This document shows, in pieces, positions 19,574 through 29,899 of a stretch of DNA of 64,000 nt. Source of the DNA: Pachysolen tannophilus NRRL Y-2460 (lineage: Eukaryota; Ascomycota; Pichiomycetes; Alaninales; Pachysolenaceae); the NCBI GenBank assembly GCA_001661245.1, contig KV454018.1:250692-314691 (forward strand), given 5' to 3'. How positions within the stretch are numbered: the stretch's first letter is position 1; every line of letters begins with the position of its first letter. A program made the position numbers and the translations under genes. The notes under the pieces are model-generated. The model had not been told where the DNA came from. It saw only the letters and a list, made by a program, of their open reading frames with translations, and ran no database searches.

Positions 19574-22500
19574 ATGGGTGTTCATTCATTATGGGATATT
19601 TTGGGTCCAACTGCGAGACCAGTTAGGTTAGAATCTTTAAGTAGGAGGAAGCTAGCTGTAGATGCATCAATATGGGTATATCAATTTTTAAAAGCTGTTA
19701 GAGATAAAGAAGGTAATTCTTTGAAAAATTCACATATAGTTGGTTTTTTCAGAAGAATTTGTAAATTATTATATTTTGGTATATTACCTGTATTTGTATT
19801 TGATGGTGGGGCACCTATTTTGAAAAAAGAAACTATTAGAAAGAGGCAAGAGAGAAGACAGGGGAAAAAGGATACTTTACAACAAACTGCTCAAAAATTA
19901 TTAACTTTTCAACTTCAAAAATTGGCTGATGAAGAATATATGAAAGAAACTTCACCAAGAAAAATTAATAAAAATGATAATCATCAAGAAAAGAAGAAAA
20001 GGCAAATAAATGATGATGAATTAGAATTTGAAAATTATTTTGAAGATTTTGATTATTTGAATTCAAATAATAGCAATAGCAATAATAATGAAGATCAACA
20101 AATATCAACATTATCAACAAAAACAATACAAAAACAAGAAAACGATAAAAAATTTAAAAGACAGGATGAATATCATTTACCAATGATGGAAGGTTTTGAA
20201 ACTTCTGAAAATGATGATAGGATGATTACAGATTATGAGTTCAAAAGATTAACTGAAGGATTAGAAGATGAATTAGAAGGTGTAGATTTAGAAAAAATTG
20301 ACCCTGCATCACCAGAATTCCTGGAATTGCCCCTATCAACTCAATACACTGTTCTTTCTCATTTAAGGTTGAGATCAAGATTAAGAATGGGTTATACTAA
20401 AGAACAATTAGAAGCTTTGTTTCCAAAAAGTATTGATTTTAGTAAATTTCAAATATCAATGGTTCAAAAAAGAAATTATTTGACACAAAGATTAATGAAT
20501 ATAACAGGTATGGACAATAGTGATATTGTAACCACTAGAAGAGTTGCAGGTGAAAGAGGAAGAGAATATCAATTAGTTAAAAATGAAGATGGGTATACTT
20601 TATCCTTGAATGATGCTGGTCAATCTTCAAATAAACCTATTGAGTTGGATGAAAATGGAGATGTTAAAGAACCTGAGCATAATGAAGATGAAGATCAAGA
20701 TCAAGATGAAGAAGTCGAATGGGAAGATGTACCAATAGAAAATTCTAATTCAAACTCAAAAGAAGAAAATACAATTGATATAGATGCTCTTTTTAAACAA
20801 GCTGAAGCTATGGGAATAACTAAATCTAATAATAAAACAAATATAATTGATTCACTTGACTCATATTTAGGTGTTGACTCTCAACTTAAACGACAAGCTA
20901 TATATGATAGCCGCATGGATGAAAATCCCAATGAAAATGAAGGAGATGATGATACAAATGATGAAGATTATCAGCAAGCTTTATTTCAATCTTTACAAAG
21001 TAAAAACAAGAATCTAAATGAAAATGGTAAAGATCATCAAATGAAAAAAGCAATTGAAGATTCAAAACAGAAATATTTTGAAATGAAAGAAAAAGAAAAA
21101 CTATTGAATAATAATAATAATAATAATAATAAATTAGGATCAAATGATGAAAAATTGAAATCGGATGAGCATAATATTGAAATCCAAGTTCCACACTTTT
21201 CTTTAAAAAGCTCAATGCTTTTCAATAATGAAGCTAATAAATCATCTGAAAAGAAAAAAGATCATCAGAGAATTGAACTGGAAGAGAAACGGAAGCCAGC
21301 AAGGGAAGAACAAGAGAGAGAAGAGCCTGATCTGACCAAAAAAATGAACTCACCACCGATTAAAAATAAACCAATGCCATCCTGGTTTAATGTTTCGCAA
21401 GTTGAGACAGGCAAGAAGAATCCTTATAATACTGATTATTCAATATATAATCAAAATTCTCTTTCTACTGAAGATGAACAGGCCGGTTTGATTTCTCTGG
21501 AGGCTGCACAACAATATTTGCAAGAAGAAGAGCTGGAGGAAATGGAAGAAGATAGAGAGCTGGAACAAGATGGAAGCGACTTGGAGATTATTGAAGGAGA
21601 CCAAATACCTGTTACTGCTAATGAAAAAAATAATTTGGAAAGCAAGAAACTAGATACAAACGCAAATGGTAAAGCAATAAAAGATATTTTAAAACCTAAA
21701 CCTACTAAAAGTCAAGATCAAGAATCTGAGAAGCAGGATAAAGTTTTTTTGGATTATGATTTTTCAGAATCAGAAGAAGAAGGTTTGAAGGAACAGCTTG
21801 AGCAAGAAGAACTGGAACATCAAAGGTTTACTTCTTCTTTAAACCATACTCAATCAACAACTACGACAAGCTCGTGGTCGTTGGAAGATGAGGCAAAACT
21901 ACAAGAGCAAAGAAGAAACCAAAGAAGGGATGCAGATGAAGTAACACAAGGTATGATTGATGATATAAAAGATTTATTGAAAAGATTCGGTATACCTTAT
22001 ACCACTGCACCTATGGAGGCAGAGGCCCAATGTGCAGAGTTATTGTCACTAAAATTAGTTGATGGAATCATTACAGATGATAGTGATTGTTTCTTATTTG
22101 GAGGTGATATTATTTATAAAAATATGTTTAATGAAAAAAATTATGTTGAATGTTATATGGTAGATGACATTGAAAGAGATTTAGGTTTAAATAGAGAAAA
22201 GTTAATTGAGTTAGCAATTCTTTTAGGAAGTGATTATACAGAAGGTATTAATGGTGTCGGTAAGGTTACAGCAATGGAAATATTAGCCGAGTTTGACAAT
22301 GGTGAAAACAATGGCGAAAACAATGATGAGAAAGAATTTGGTTCAGCATTAATAAACTTCAGAAATTGGTGGATGGATTATCAAAGAGGTGTTAAGATTG
22401 ATCCAAATGAGTCTTCCATAAGGAAGAAATTAAGGAAATTATTATTTTCTAAAAAACTATACTTGGACAATTTTTTCCCTAATCAATTGATATTCGAAGC

Positions 22501-22792
22501 TTACTTAAAACCTGAAGTCGATCATGATAAAACCAAATTCCAATGGGGGAAACCAGATTTAGATAAATTAAGAGTTTTCTTGATGTATAATGTTGGTTGG
22601 TCCCAAGAAAAAATTGATCAAATCTTGGTTCCTGTAATCAAAGATTTAAATAAGAAACAACAAACTACAATTAATGAATTCTTCCCAAGAGATGTCATGC
22701 AAAAGAGAAGGGAATTAAATTTAGGAAAAAGATTGAAAAATGCAACTCTGAAATTGAGTAATAACAGTAATAAAAGACAAAAAACAAGTTAA
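19574..22792 (+). CDS. RAD2: Rad2/XPG structure-specific endonuclease
   Basis: A 1072-residue nucleotide-excision-repair nuclease that makes the 3' incision. The N (XPG-N) domain, MGVHSLWDILGPTARPVR, holds VDASIW and VFDGG acidic residues; the I domain at about 800-900 has the EAEAQCA motif and ITDDSDCFLFGG; the helix-hairpin-helix region LLGSDYTEGINGVGKVTAMEIL follows. The spacer between them is long, polar and acidic, as in Rad2, with a conserved block LSHLRLRSRLRMGYTKEQLE at about 255-275. A PCNA-binding-like QQTTINEFF lies near the C-terminus, followed by a basic end. GTG precedes the true ATG at 19574, which matches the invariant MGV start. SSL2, its TFIIH partner, is also in the window. 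Confidence 0.97.
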   Translation: MGVHSLWDILGPTARPVRLESLSRRKLAVDASIWVYQFLKAVRDKEGNSLKNSHIVGFFRRICKLLYFGILPVFVFDGGAPILKKETIRKRQERRQGKKDTLQQTAQKLLTFQLQKLADEEYMKETSPRKINKNDNHQEKKKRQINDDELEFENYFEDFDYLNSNNSNSNNNEDQQISTLSTKTIQKQENDKKFKRQDEYHLPMMEGFETSENDDRMITDYEFKRLTEGLEDELEGVDLEKIDPASPEFLELPLSTQYTVLSHLRLRSRLRMGYTKEQLEALFPKSIDFSKFQISMVQKRNYLTQRLMNITGMDNSDIVTTRRVAGERGREYQLVKNEDGYTLSLNDAGQSSNKPIELDENGDVKEPEHNEDEDQDQDEEVEWEDVPIENSNSNSKEENTIDIDALFKQAEAMGITKSNNKTNIIDSLDSYLGVDSQLKRQAIYDSRMDENPNENEGDDDTNDEDYQQALFQSLQSKNKNLNENGKDHQMKKAIEDSKQKYFEMKEKEKLLNNNNNNNNKLGSNDEKLKSDEHNIEIQVPHFSLKSSMLFNNEANKSSEKKKDHQRIELEEKRKPAREEQEREEPDLTKKMNSPPIKNKPMPSWFNVSQVETGKKNPYNTDYSIYNQNSLSTEDEQAGLISLEAAQQYLQEEELEEMEEDRELEQDGSDLEIIEGDQIPVTANEKNNLESKKLDTNANGKAIKDILKPKPTKSQDQESEKQDKVFLDYDFSESEEEGLKEQLEQEELEHQRFTSSLNHTQSTTTTSSWSLEDEAKLQEQRRNQRRDADEVTQGMIDDIKDLLKRFGIPYTTAPMEAEAQCAELLSLKLVDGIITDDSDCFLFGGDIIYKNMFNEKNYVECYMVDDIERDLGLNREKLIELAILLGSDYTEGINGVGKVTAMEILAEFDNGENNGENNDEKEFGSALINFRNWWMDYQRGVKIDPNESSIRKKLRKLLFSKKLYLDNFFPNQLIFEAYLKPEVDHDKTKFQWGKPDLDKLRVFLMYNVGWSQEKIDQILVPVIKDLNKKQQTTINEFFPRDVMQKRRELNLGKRLKNATLKLSNNSNKRQKTS

Positions 22793-23025
22793 AAAAGCAG
22801 AGAGGGATAAATCAGGCATATTTAGTATATTTATTTTTTTATAGGTTCTTAGGTTTATAATGGGAATAAAAATGAATTGAAATTATAGCTTTATTGTATC
22901 ATATATATTTCTCTCTATATGAGAACAAAAAAAAAAAGAAAAAGGATTAATTGAAAAAGACTCAACTATTATTAAATTTCTCTAGGAAAAGAAGTTGTTG
23001 TTTTTAATTTTTATCAAATATTCTC

Positions 23026-23531
23026 TCAAGATGTCTCTAAAACATAATTATCAATGCCAAATTCAGTGACAAATCGACCGATTCCACCTACTAGATACCA
23101 GACTTTAACATCAATATCTTCAAAGCTATCAGGGTCGGAATTTTTCAAATCCTGCAAATAAGAAAGAAATAATTGCAGTGCAGATGGACTTCTCATTTCA
23201 CCATACATACATATGAAAACGATATCGTTGAATTTTTTCGATTTAATTTCATCCAGAAACTTCTCTAAGTTCAGTTCAAAGTCATCCACCGAATAATGAA
23301 GAGATCCTTTTATATGTCCCTGTATAATCATAAATTAGTAAAATTCCGACTATATATTCTTTTTATTCAAATAAATTCATTTCAACTTACAAAATCGGCG
23401 AAATCATCATCTCTAACATCAACTAAACCTAAATTTCCCTCACCAGTTGAAGATCCCCCACCATCTAACCATTCCATCAAATCAAAATTTTGGATACCCT
23501 CAGGTTCGTCTTCTTCGTTTAGTATAGGCAT
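23026..23531 (-). CDS. YCH1: Ych1/Cdc25-like rhodanese phosphatase, two exons
   Basis: Two exons on the minus strand: 23391-23531 (47 codons) and 23026-23319 (97 codons plus stop). The 71-base intron 23320-23390 has GTAAGT, a TACTAAT branch site and ACAG. The 144-residue product reads across the junction as LVDVRDDDFADF/GHIKGSLHYS, the Cdc25/rhodanese entry motif. The active loop is Cys84-X5-Arg90 (CMYGEMR), as in yeast Ych1, a small phosphatase of the Cdc25-like rhodanese class. The residue two after PS in the following helix (RSPSA-x) is CTG at 23176-23178, where Ych1 has Ala. An in-frame ATG further upstream (23678) would add 49 residues; the shorter form fits the family length. Confidence 0.85.
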
Positions 23532-23997
23532 AATGACTATAGTTATTACACTATAATTAAAATTAAAAATATTATTTGAATATAAAATAATTAGATCAGG
23601 GACAAGAGCAACAACTATTCGAGTTTTTATATTAAAATTGTAAAAAGGTGAAATTCTACAACTTGCACGTGATTGCATTAAAACCTTTATAAAATTAGTT
23701 GATTCCTTTTCTTTTTTTGAAACTAAAAGTAATGCTGCGCCTATATAGAACTATCAGAAATGTAAGATAAAGGAGATAAAAAAGAATAGGTTATTTGAAT
23801 TATACAATTGTGGTAAAATCTCCAGCATATAATGATGACTAGCATGAAACCCTTTTTTTTTTTTTTTTTTTTTTTCTCTTTTTTTGTATAAATCAAGATA
23901 GATATTAAAAAGAAAAGAATTGTTTTCAAGTGAAAATATGAATTTTTGAAAAACCAAGAGAAAAGAAAGGAAAAAAAAAAATTTTTGATTCTTGTAT
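23532..23997. other. Intergenic region YCH1 / PCT1
   Basis: It is upstream of the YCH1-like gene and downstream of PCT1. It contains a T run of about 25 at 23850-23875. Frames in it are homopolymer artefacts. Confidence 0.5.
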
Positions 23998-25488
23998 CTA
24001 TTTGTGTTTATTATTTGTCTTTCTCTTTTTATGTTCCGATTCTTCTCCTTTTTTTTGCTCTTGAGCTTCATGCGCACTAGCTAATGTGCGCTCATCTTCT
24101 GATGAATGATAGCCATATAAATTGTCTTCTTCTTCTTCTTCTTCTTCTTCATCATCATTTGCGTCGTTGTGATCATCCTGTTCTTTATGATCCTCGTTAC
24201 TTTCTTCTCCACTAGCAAAACTTGAAGAATTTTCCAGGTCATCATTTTTCTTCATCCAATCTTTAAAATTATCAATAAAAGATCTACCAGAATCACTACG
24301 TCTCAAATTTCCATTATATTTAGAAGCAAAATCTGTTGCTGGTGATCTTGTTCTTTTCAAAGCAGTAAAAGTGGATGTTGATGAAGGTGATAGTAATTTA
24401 TTACTACCTCTCAAGTATTCTCTAACTTCAAAATACAAATCTTTTGATGCATTATTTAAATTTTCATTTGTCTTTTTCCAATAACCTCTAAAATCGTTAA
24501 TATGTTTTTTAAATTCCAATTCATTTTTTTTTAACCAACTAACGTTTAATTCTTTCCTAGTAGCACCTCTAGCAAAATTTCTCATTAAATATTTATCATA
24601 ATCTCTAATGATTTTGGTAATAATATCTGATGTTGAGATACCTCCTGTTCTCTGTGTTGTTAAAAACATTCCTTTCATCTTCATTGGTCTATATATATCA
24701 TCTGAATCTGTAGATGCATAAGGTAAATCATCATGAGCAACATAATCAATCTTATGTTCTTGTAAAAATTCAGGGGTTACACACCATGGAGCATTAGGTA
24801 TTACTTCATCAACCCATCTACAATGCTTTAAAGTCTCACAACGTTGAACATCTGTTAAAACAGTTAAACCTTTACGTTTATGAGTTTCTACATCACTGGG
24901 AACACCACAAACTAAAGTAACATTTGGGAAAGCTTTTTTACATTGTTCTAATTGTCTCATATGACCAAGATGAAATAAATCAAAAACACCATCTGCATAA
25001 ATTCTAATAGGACGATTTTTTGGAGGTAAATTAAATTTAAAACCTTTTGGTCTATATTTTCTAAGATCTTCTGGAAGTAATTCATCCAATTTTTTTTCAT
25101 TTTCTAAAAATTTCATCTCTTCACTTGATTTCGTCTTTTGCTTCTTATTCGATTTAGGACGAATACCATCATCACCATCCGAACCATCACTCTCACTTAT
25201 CACTCTGTTATTATCTGTAGCATTATCATTATCCAGCAGTTCCAAATCAGCCCTAGTTCTCTTCTTAAATAATGAGGTAAAAGAACCATTCTTTAATAAA
25301 CCTCTTGAATTAGGCAGCTCAATTGATTTAGCTCTTTCAACTGAACGTCCAGTTTTTGGACTTGTCTTCAAAGAATCTGAATTTTTATCAACATTATTAT
25401 TCTTATTCTTGGACCCAGAAGTACCGGAAATACCAGAGGTGGTAGTAGCAGCAGTAGTAGTCCTACTTCTAGTTCTAGCAGTACCCAT
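23998..25488 (-). CDS. PCT1: Choline-phosphate cytidylyltransferase
   Basis: A 496-residue enzyme that makes CDP-choline, the rate-limiting step of the Kennedy pathway. The catalytic domain (about 155-300) has the nucleotidyltransferase motif HLGH in YADGVFDLFHLGHM (about 163-176), the DVQRCE and WVDEVIPNAPWCV blocks, and RTGGIST (about 279-285). After it come the amphipathic helical region for membrane binding and a long acidic, Ser-rich tail with a run of Glu. The N-terminus is basic with a nuclear-localisation-like KKQKTKSSEE region, fitting the nuclear-envelope location of yeast Pct1. The length is above S. cerevisiae Pct1 (424) because of the low-complexity ends. Confidence 0.97.
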   Translation of the reverse strand: MGTARTRSRTTTAATTTSGISGTSGSKNKNNNVDKNSDSLKTSPKTGRSVERAKSIELPNSRGLLKNGSFTSLFKKRTRADLELLDNDNATDNNRVISESDGSDGDDGIRPKSNKKQKTKSSEEMKFLENEKKLDELLPEDLRKYRPKGFKFNLPPKNRPIRIYADGVFDLFHLGHMRQLEQCKKAFPNVTLVCGVPSDVETHKRKGLTVLTDVQRCETLKHCRWVDEVIPNAPWCVTPEFLQEHKIDYVAHDDLPYASTDSDDIYRPMKMKGMFLTTQRTGGISTSDIITKIIRDYDKYLMRNFARGATRKELNVSWLKKNELEFKKHINDFRGYWKKTNENLNNASKDLYFEVREYLRGSNKLLSPSSTSTFTALKRTRSPATDFASKYNGNLRRSDSGRSFIDNFKDWMKKNDDLENSSSFASGEESNEDHKEQDDHNDANDDEEEEEEEEDNLYGYHSSEDERTLASAHEAQEQKKGEESEHKKRKTNNKHK

Positions 25489-26379
25489 TTTCTTTTCCCC
25501 CCTCTTATTTCCACCTTAACTCTTAATTAAAGTCAATCTCTGTTTAGTTAAGTCAATGATAGACTACTATATCCAAATAGCATCAACAGAAGTTAAGCGC
25601 CGTGTATTTTGTATATCTTTTAATCAATATTTAACAGATCATTTGATTTTTTCTGCTCTTTTTTTTTTTACTGCTTTTTTTTTTGTTGAAATTTTTTAGT
25701 TTTTTTTTTTGTTTTTTTCAATTGCTCGAATAGCATGTGCTTTAAGAGAAACAACAAGACTTACAACAACAACAATCTATCATCAACATAGTAGAATGAA
25801 ACAGCAGGTATGTAGGGCTACACTTTTGGTGGTGAATTAGTTTTCATCTTTAAGAGAATGTCCAAGCTATGAAAATTTGAATTGTAGAAGGGGAGTGTTC
25901 AATTGGTCTTTGTATATGGTTTTGAATTACATCTGCACGTAATTCCGGTATTGCTTATTAAATTTATGCCTATCATTTCAACTTAAGTTTCGAGGATTTA
26001 ATAATTGTAATCATCACTTTGCATTTGCATTTGCATTTACATTTGCTATTGTCATTGCAATTGTGATTTTTAGGAGTGATTGTGTTCCATGTACTCGAGT
26101 GGTTACGAGTTCCCGAGAAAGGTATTGTGTAATATTTTCAAAAATTTAATAGTTGTTACTACAATTCTGTTTAAATTTCAAGAAATTAAAGATGGCAATA
26201 TAATGATTTGTTAAATATAGCATAAATTTACTTGATATTTGTCAATTATTACTATATTATATGATTTAATCTATTTTGTAAATTGTGTAAAGGCCTGGGT
26301 GCAATGGATTTAAGTGCATGGATTTAAGTGCGATGGATTGATAGTTTAGTAGTATTGGTGTTTTCGTAAAATATGGTTT
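25489..26379. other. 890-bp gene-free region upstream of PCT1 and tRNA-Thr
   Basis: It holds the PCT1 promoter and the 5' flank of tRNA-Thr. Visible structure: T runs at 25660-25720, a GCATTT hexamer repeat at about 26018-26046, and a 14-bp direct repeat ATGGATTTAAGTGC at 26304-26317 and 26318-26331. A short ATG frame at 25797 is followed by GTATGT, but no plausible second exon was found. Confidence 0.55.
26304..26331. repeat. Two tandem copies of a 14-bp unit
   Basis: ATGGATTTAAGTGC occurs twice back to back, ending 49 bases before tRNA-Thr. A third partial copy (GATGGATTG) follows. Confidence 0.85.
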
Positions 26380-26452
26380 GCCTTTATGGCCAAGTTGGTA
26401 AGGCACCTCACTAGTAATGAGGAGATCGTCAGTTCGAATCTGGCTGAAGGCA
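26380..26452 (+). tRNA. tRNA-Thr (AGT)
   Basis: Acceptor arms GCCTTTA and TGAAGGC pair with one G-U, followed by discriminator A. The D arm is GCC..GGC, the anticodon stem CCTCA/TGAGG encloses CTAGTAA (anticodon AGT, read as IGU, Thr), and the T arm is GTCAG TTCGAAT CTGGC. There is no intron. A T run starts two bases after the gene and serves as the Pol III terminator. Confidence 0.95.
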
Positions 26453-26627
26453 ATTTTTTTTTATTTTTCAAAAAAAAATTTTTTTTTCTTCTTTTAATGC
26501 CTGAAAAGACAGATAGATGGATAGATAGATAAATAAATGTTTGGATAATTCTACAATTATAAATTACGCTAATACATTGATTCTGATTTCGATTCTAAAT
26601 ATATATATATATATATGGGAAAGTTTG

Positions 26628-27253
26628 TTATACAAGTTGTTTTCTTGAATCTTTGAAAAACAATTGAACAACGGCAATTTGTAAACCAGCCATACCTGCC
26701 ATTAACAAAACGTCAAATAAAGAAAATTGAAAGATTCTTCTTTCTGTAGATTTAACGGTGGATTGGTTTCTATTATTTCTTGTTTTATAATATTGTAAAG
26801 ATTTAATTAAATCATTCAACTTTGCTTCAATTCTATCTACTGAATGTTGCATACCTTCCACAGCAATTGGTTGATCTGGCGCCTTTGGTAATTCAGCTTT
26901 AAAATCATCATCCAATTTAATTTCAAAATCAACTACTTTTTCTGCAAATGTAGACATTCCATTTGCAAAACAAAATTCATATTCACCAACTTTTTCAGCA
27001 ATAAATACCCAATCACCTTGTCTCTGTTTCAGTTCATTAACTATAATAGAACCATCAGGTGCCTTTATCGTATAATCAATATCAAATGATCCCCCTGATT
27101 GAACTGCAAAATAATAACCTACATTCGAATTAGGTTTATCTGCAAATATATAATAACATGTCTTCTCTTGAGCTCCTAATACAAATGTTAAAGCAGATCC
27201 TCTAACAACTGAAACTAAAAATAAAATAAAAAAAATTTATCCTGATACTTCAT
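26628..27253 (-). CDS. p24-family cargo receptor (Erp2/Erp4-like), frame break in a T run
   Basis: The frame ending at 26628 is open to about 27227 and encodes a p24 protein: GOLD domain with EKTCYYIFAD and YEFCFANG (the two conserved Cys), a coiled coil (about 135-165), a transmembrane helix DVLLMAGMAGLQIAVVQ and a short tail SRKQLV. It lacks a start. An ATG at 27253 begins MKYQDK followed by a run of eight T (minus strand, 27228-27235); one more T would join it in frame to FFILFLVSVVRGSA, a perfect signal peptide, giving 208 residues, the normal p24 length. No intron fits. p24 proteins cycle between ER and Golgi and load GPI-anchored cargo. It is closest to yeast Erp2/Erp4 (IDYTIKAPDGS). 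Confidence 0.85.
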
Positions 27254-27593
27254 CACGCCTATAAAAATCAATCTTTTCAAATTATTCTCTTGATTGCAAT
27301 TTCTTTTTAATATTAGATTTAGATTCTTTTTTTATTATTATATTATATTACACGTAGATAACTTTTTGTTAAATTTATTTATTTTCAAAATGAACTTTTT
27401 TTTTTCTTTGGATTTTTTTTCTCTGTTTTTTTTTTTTGGTTGATTAAAAAAAGAAAAACTTTATGAAAATTAGACGCGCTTACAAAAATACAAACAAAAC
27501 AAAAAGAAAACAAAAGAAAAGAAAATTAAAAGAAAATAAGATAGTACAACTGGAAGGTTGAAGTGATTGGGATTTGATGGTTAGAATTGGAGG
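27254..27593. promoter_or_regulatory. Divergent promoter region p24 gene / CDC7
   Basis: 340 bases between divergent genes with T-rich and A-rich halves. An ACGCG core (27473-27477, half of an MCB site) lies about 120 bases upstream of CDC7; a single half-site is weak evidence for cell-cycle control. Confidence 0.45.
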
Positions 27594-29816
27594 ATGCTCA
27601 AGAGTATAATTAGTTATTTTTCATCATCTTCACCTACTAAGAAATCTCCTGGGGATGGTATGAATAGAGAAGATGAATCAAGACCTGCAACGGCACCTGT
27701 TTCTACATTGGGTACTTTTAAACTTCACAGTGATGGTAATGACGATGATGATGATGACGATGATGATGATGATGATGATGGGGAGAAGAAGAATAGGAAT
27801 GATGGGTTGTACCGCTCAAGGACAGGAGCACATCGGCTGTCACTGAGGCTTCTGAAGGCTGGTGCTGGTGCTGGTGTAGGTACTGGTACTGGTACTAGTA
27901 CTGGCAATGTAGGGCCGGCAATAACGATAACGCCTTTAAACTCCAAAAAGAGAAATTTGAGTTTAAGGAATAGTAATGGTAATGGTAATGGAGTTGGTGT
28001 TGGAGATTGTGATGATGAGCGTGATGATCCATTCACAGATCGAAACTGTACTGTTAAACATGATGGGAATACTTTTTTACACCTGTCATCGTTGTTTAAT
28101 AAAAGGCAAAAAACTGATAGTACGAGTAGTGATAGGTTAAAGTTTTCTCTATCTACAACCAGATCAAAGTTGGGGAATACTTCTTTTACAAATCATGATG
28201 TGGCTGATAGGGATGATGACCAGAACCGTACTGTCTTGGTTGATGCTTCAAATAAAGTTAATAAAGAGGCGGAAAATCATCAGCAACAAAAACAACAAAA
28301 ACATCAACAAATGGAGACTGGAAAATATAAGAGCCTCAATGAAAAAGCAGCTCAGGAAAGGGACGAGGAAGAAGAAGAAATAGATCTGGACATTGGCAAT
28401 GGCAATGGCAATGGCACTGGAGACCGTGACGATGAAACAATACAACTAGATGATCAGAAGGGCAATGATGAAGAAAAAGAGAACGATAATGAGACTGTAG
28501 ATGAAGAAGAACATGACGAGGAAGAAGAAGTTGATCAAAATAGTCTGCAAGATGTTCCATATGAAATCAGGCATGAAATGCAATTATTAACAAAATCTTT
28601 TAAAGATTTAGATAAAAAATATAAATTGCTAGATAAAATTGGTGAAGGAACTTTTTCAACTGTTTATAAAGCAGAAACTTTAACTCAAAATAATTGGAAT
28701 AATTCTTTAATTAAAGATTCAAATCAAAATAAGAAACATCAAAATAATAATAAAAAAAATAGGAAAAATAGAATAGTTGCATTGAAAAGAATTTATGTTA
28801 CTTCTTCACCTCATAGAATTTATAACGAATTAAACTTATTATATAAACTAACTGGATGTCGTAAAGTTGCTCCTTTAATAGATGCTATTAGATATCAAGA
28901 TCAAGTTATAGCTGTCCTACCTTATTATCGTCATTCAGATTTTAGAGATTTTTACAGAGATTTACCTATAGATGGTATTAAGATTTACATGTATGAGTTA
29001 TTATCAGCCTTAAGCTTTGTTCATTCTCATCATATTATTCATAGAGATGTTAAACCAACAAATTTTTTATATGATCCTTTTAAAGGTAGAGGAGTATTAG
29101 TTGATTTTGGTTTAGCTGAGAAAGATTTAATATTAGATAAAAAAAATACAAGTGGTTGTTCATGTTATGCAAATCATCTTAACCCTGAACGTCAAAAACA
29201 ACAACCTCTGTCTTCTAGTTTCCCAATTAAATCTTATCCTAAAGATGATCAAAGACCTGCAAGAAGAGCCAATCGTGCTGGAACAAGAGGATTTAGAGCT
29301 CCAGAAGTTTTATTTAAGTGTTCTAATCAATCTACAAAGATAGATATTTGGTCTTGTGGAGTTATGCTTTTAACTTTATTAACTAGAAGATTTCCATTTT
29401 TCCATTCACCAGATGATATTGATGCAATGGTAGAATTAACAACTATATTTGGTTATAATGAGATAAAGAAATGTGCAAGATTACATGGATTAGGATTAGA
29501 TACAACTATTCCAACTATTAAAGATAATCTGGGATTCCCATTAGGTCAAATTATTCAATGGGCAGTTCAATTAGATAAAAAGGCAGAAACTTTTGCAGAT
29601 GATTCTCCTGCTTTGGAAACTTTAGAAGCATTTAATGAAGATGGAGAAATAAATATGGACAAACCAATAGGTTTAAAATTTAAAGATGCTATTGATTTAA
29701 TGGAGCGCTGCTTTGACTTGAATCCACACAAGAGAATTACCGCTGATGACGCTTTAAGAATGCCTTTTTTCAAAGAATTGAATGGTGACATGGATGAAGA
29801 TGTTAAATTGGATTGA
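27594..29816 (+). CDS. CDC7: Cdc7 kinase (DDK catalytic subunit)
   Basis: A 740-residue Ser/Thr kinase that with Dbf4 phosphorylates Mcm2-7 to fire replication origins. The kinase domain begins at about 340: glycine loop IGEGTFSTVYKA (347), VALKRIY (395), catalytic loop HRDVKPTNF (482), DFGLA (503) and GTRGFRAPEV (562), with the characteristic Cdc7 inserts after VALKR and between DFGLA and GTRGF. The first 330 residues are low-complexity with Asp, Asn/Gly and Glu runs; S. cerevisiae Cdc7 (507 residues) lacks this extension. A basic-rich segment around KSIISYFSSSSPTKK begins the protein. It is convergent with DSC3. Confidence 0.96.
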   Translation: MLKSIISYFSSSSPTKKSPGDGMNREDESRPATAPVSTLGTFKLHSDGNDDDDDDDDDDDDDGEKKNRNDGLYRSRTGAHRLSLRLLKAGAGAGVGTGTGTSTGNVGPAITITPLNSKKRNLSLRNSNGNGNGVGVGDCDDERDDPFTDRNCTVKHDGNTFLHLSSLFNKRQKTDSTSSDRLKFSLSTTRSKLGNTSFTNHDVADRDDDQNRTVLVDASNKVNKEAENHQQQKQQKHQQMETGKYKSLNEKAAQERDEEEEEIDLDIGNGNGNGTGDRDDETIQLDDQKGNDEEKENDNETVDEEEHDEEEEVDQNSLQDVPYEIRHEMQLLTKSFKDLDKKYKLLDKIGEGTFSTVYKAETLTQNNWNNSLIKDSNQNKKHQNNNKKNRKNRIVALKRIYVTSSPHRIYNELNLLYKLTGCRKVAPLIDAIRYQDQVIAVLPYYRHSDFRDFYRDLPIDGIKIYMYELLSALSFVHSHHIIHRDVKPTNFLYDPFKGRGVLVDFGLAEKDLILDKKNTSGCSCYANHLNPERQKQQPLSSSFPIKSYPKDDQRPARRANRAGTRGFRAPEVLFKCSNQSTKIDIWSCGVMLLTLLTRRFPFFHSPDDIDAMVELTTIFGYNEIKKCARLHGLGLDTTIPTIKDNLGFPLGQIIQWAVQLDKKAETFADDSPALETLEAFNEDGEINMDKPIGLKFKDAIDLMERCFDLNPHKRITADDALRMPFFKELNGDMDEDVKLD

Positions 29817-29899
29817 AATTGCATATATATAAATAAAAGAAAAAAATAAAATAAAAACTATTTCTTGCTAAAGTGTTTTTTTTTTTCCTTTTTTGAACC

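Noticed and set aside
23532-23678. N-terminal extension of the YCH1-like protein from ATG at 23678
   Set aside because: The extension is unlike any Ych1 and runs through the promoter; the shorter start matches family length.
25797-25815. ATG with CAG/GTATGT, possible tiny first exon
   Set aside because: No downstream acceptor gives a meaningful open frame.
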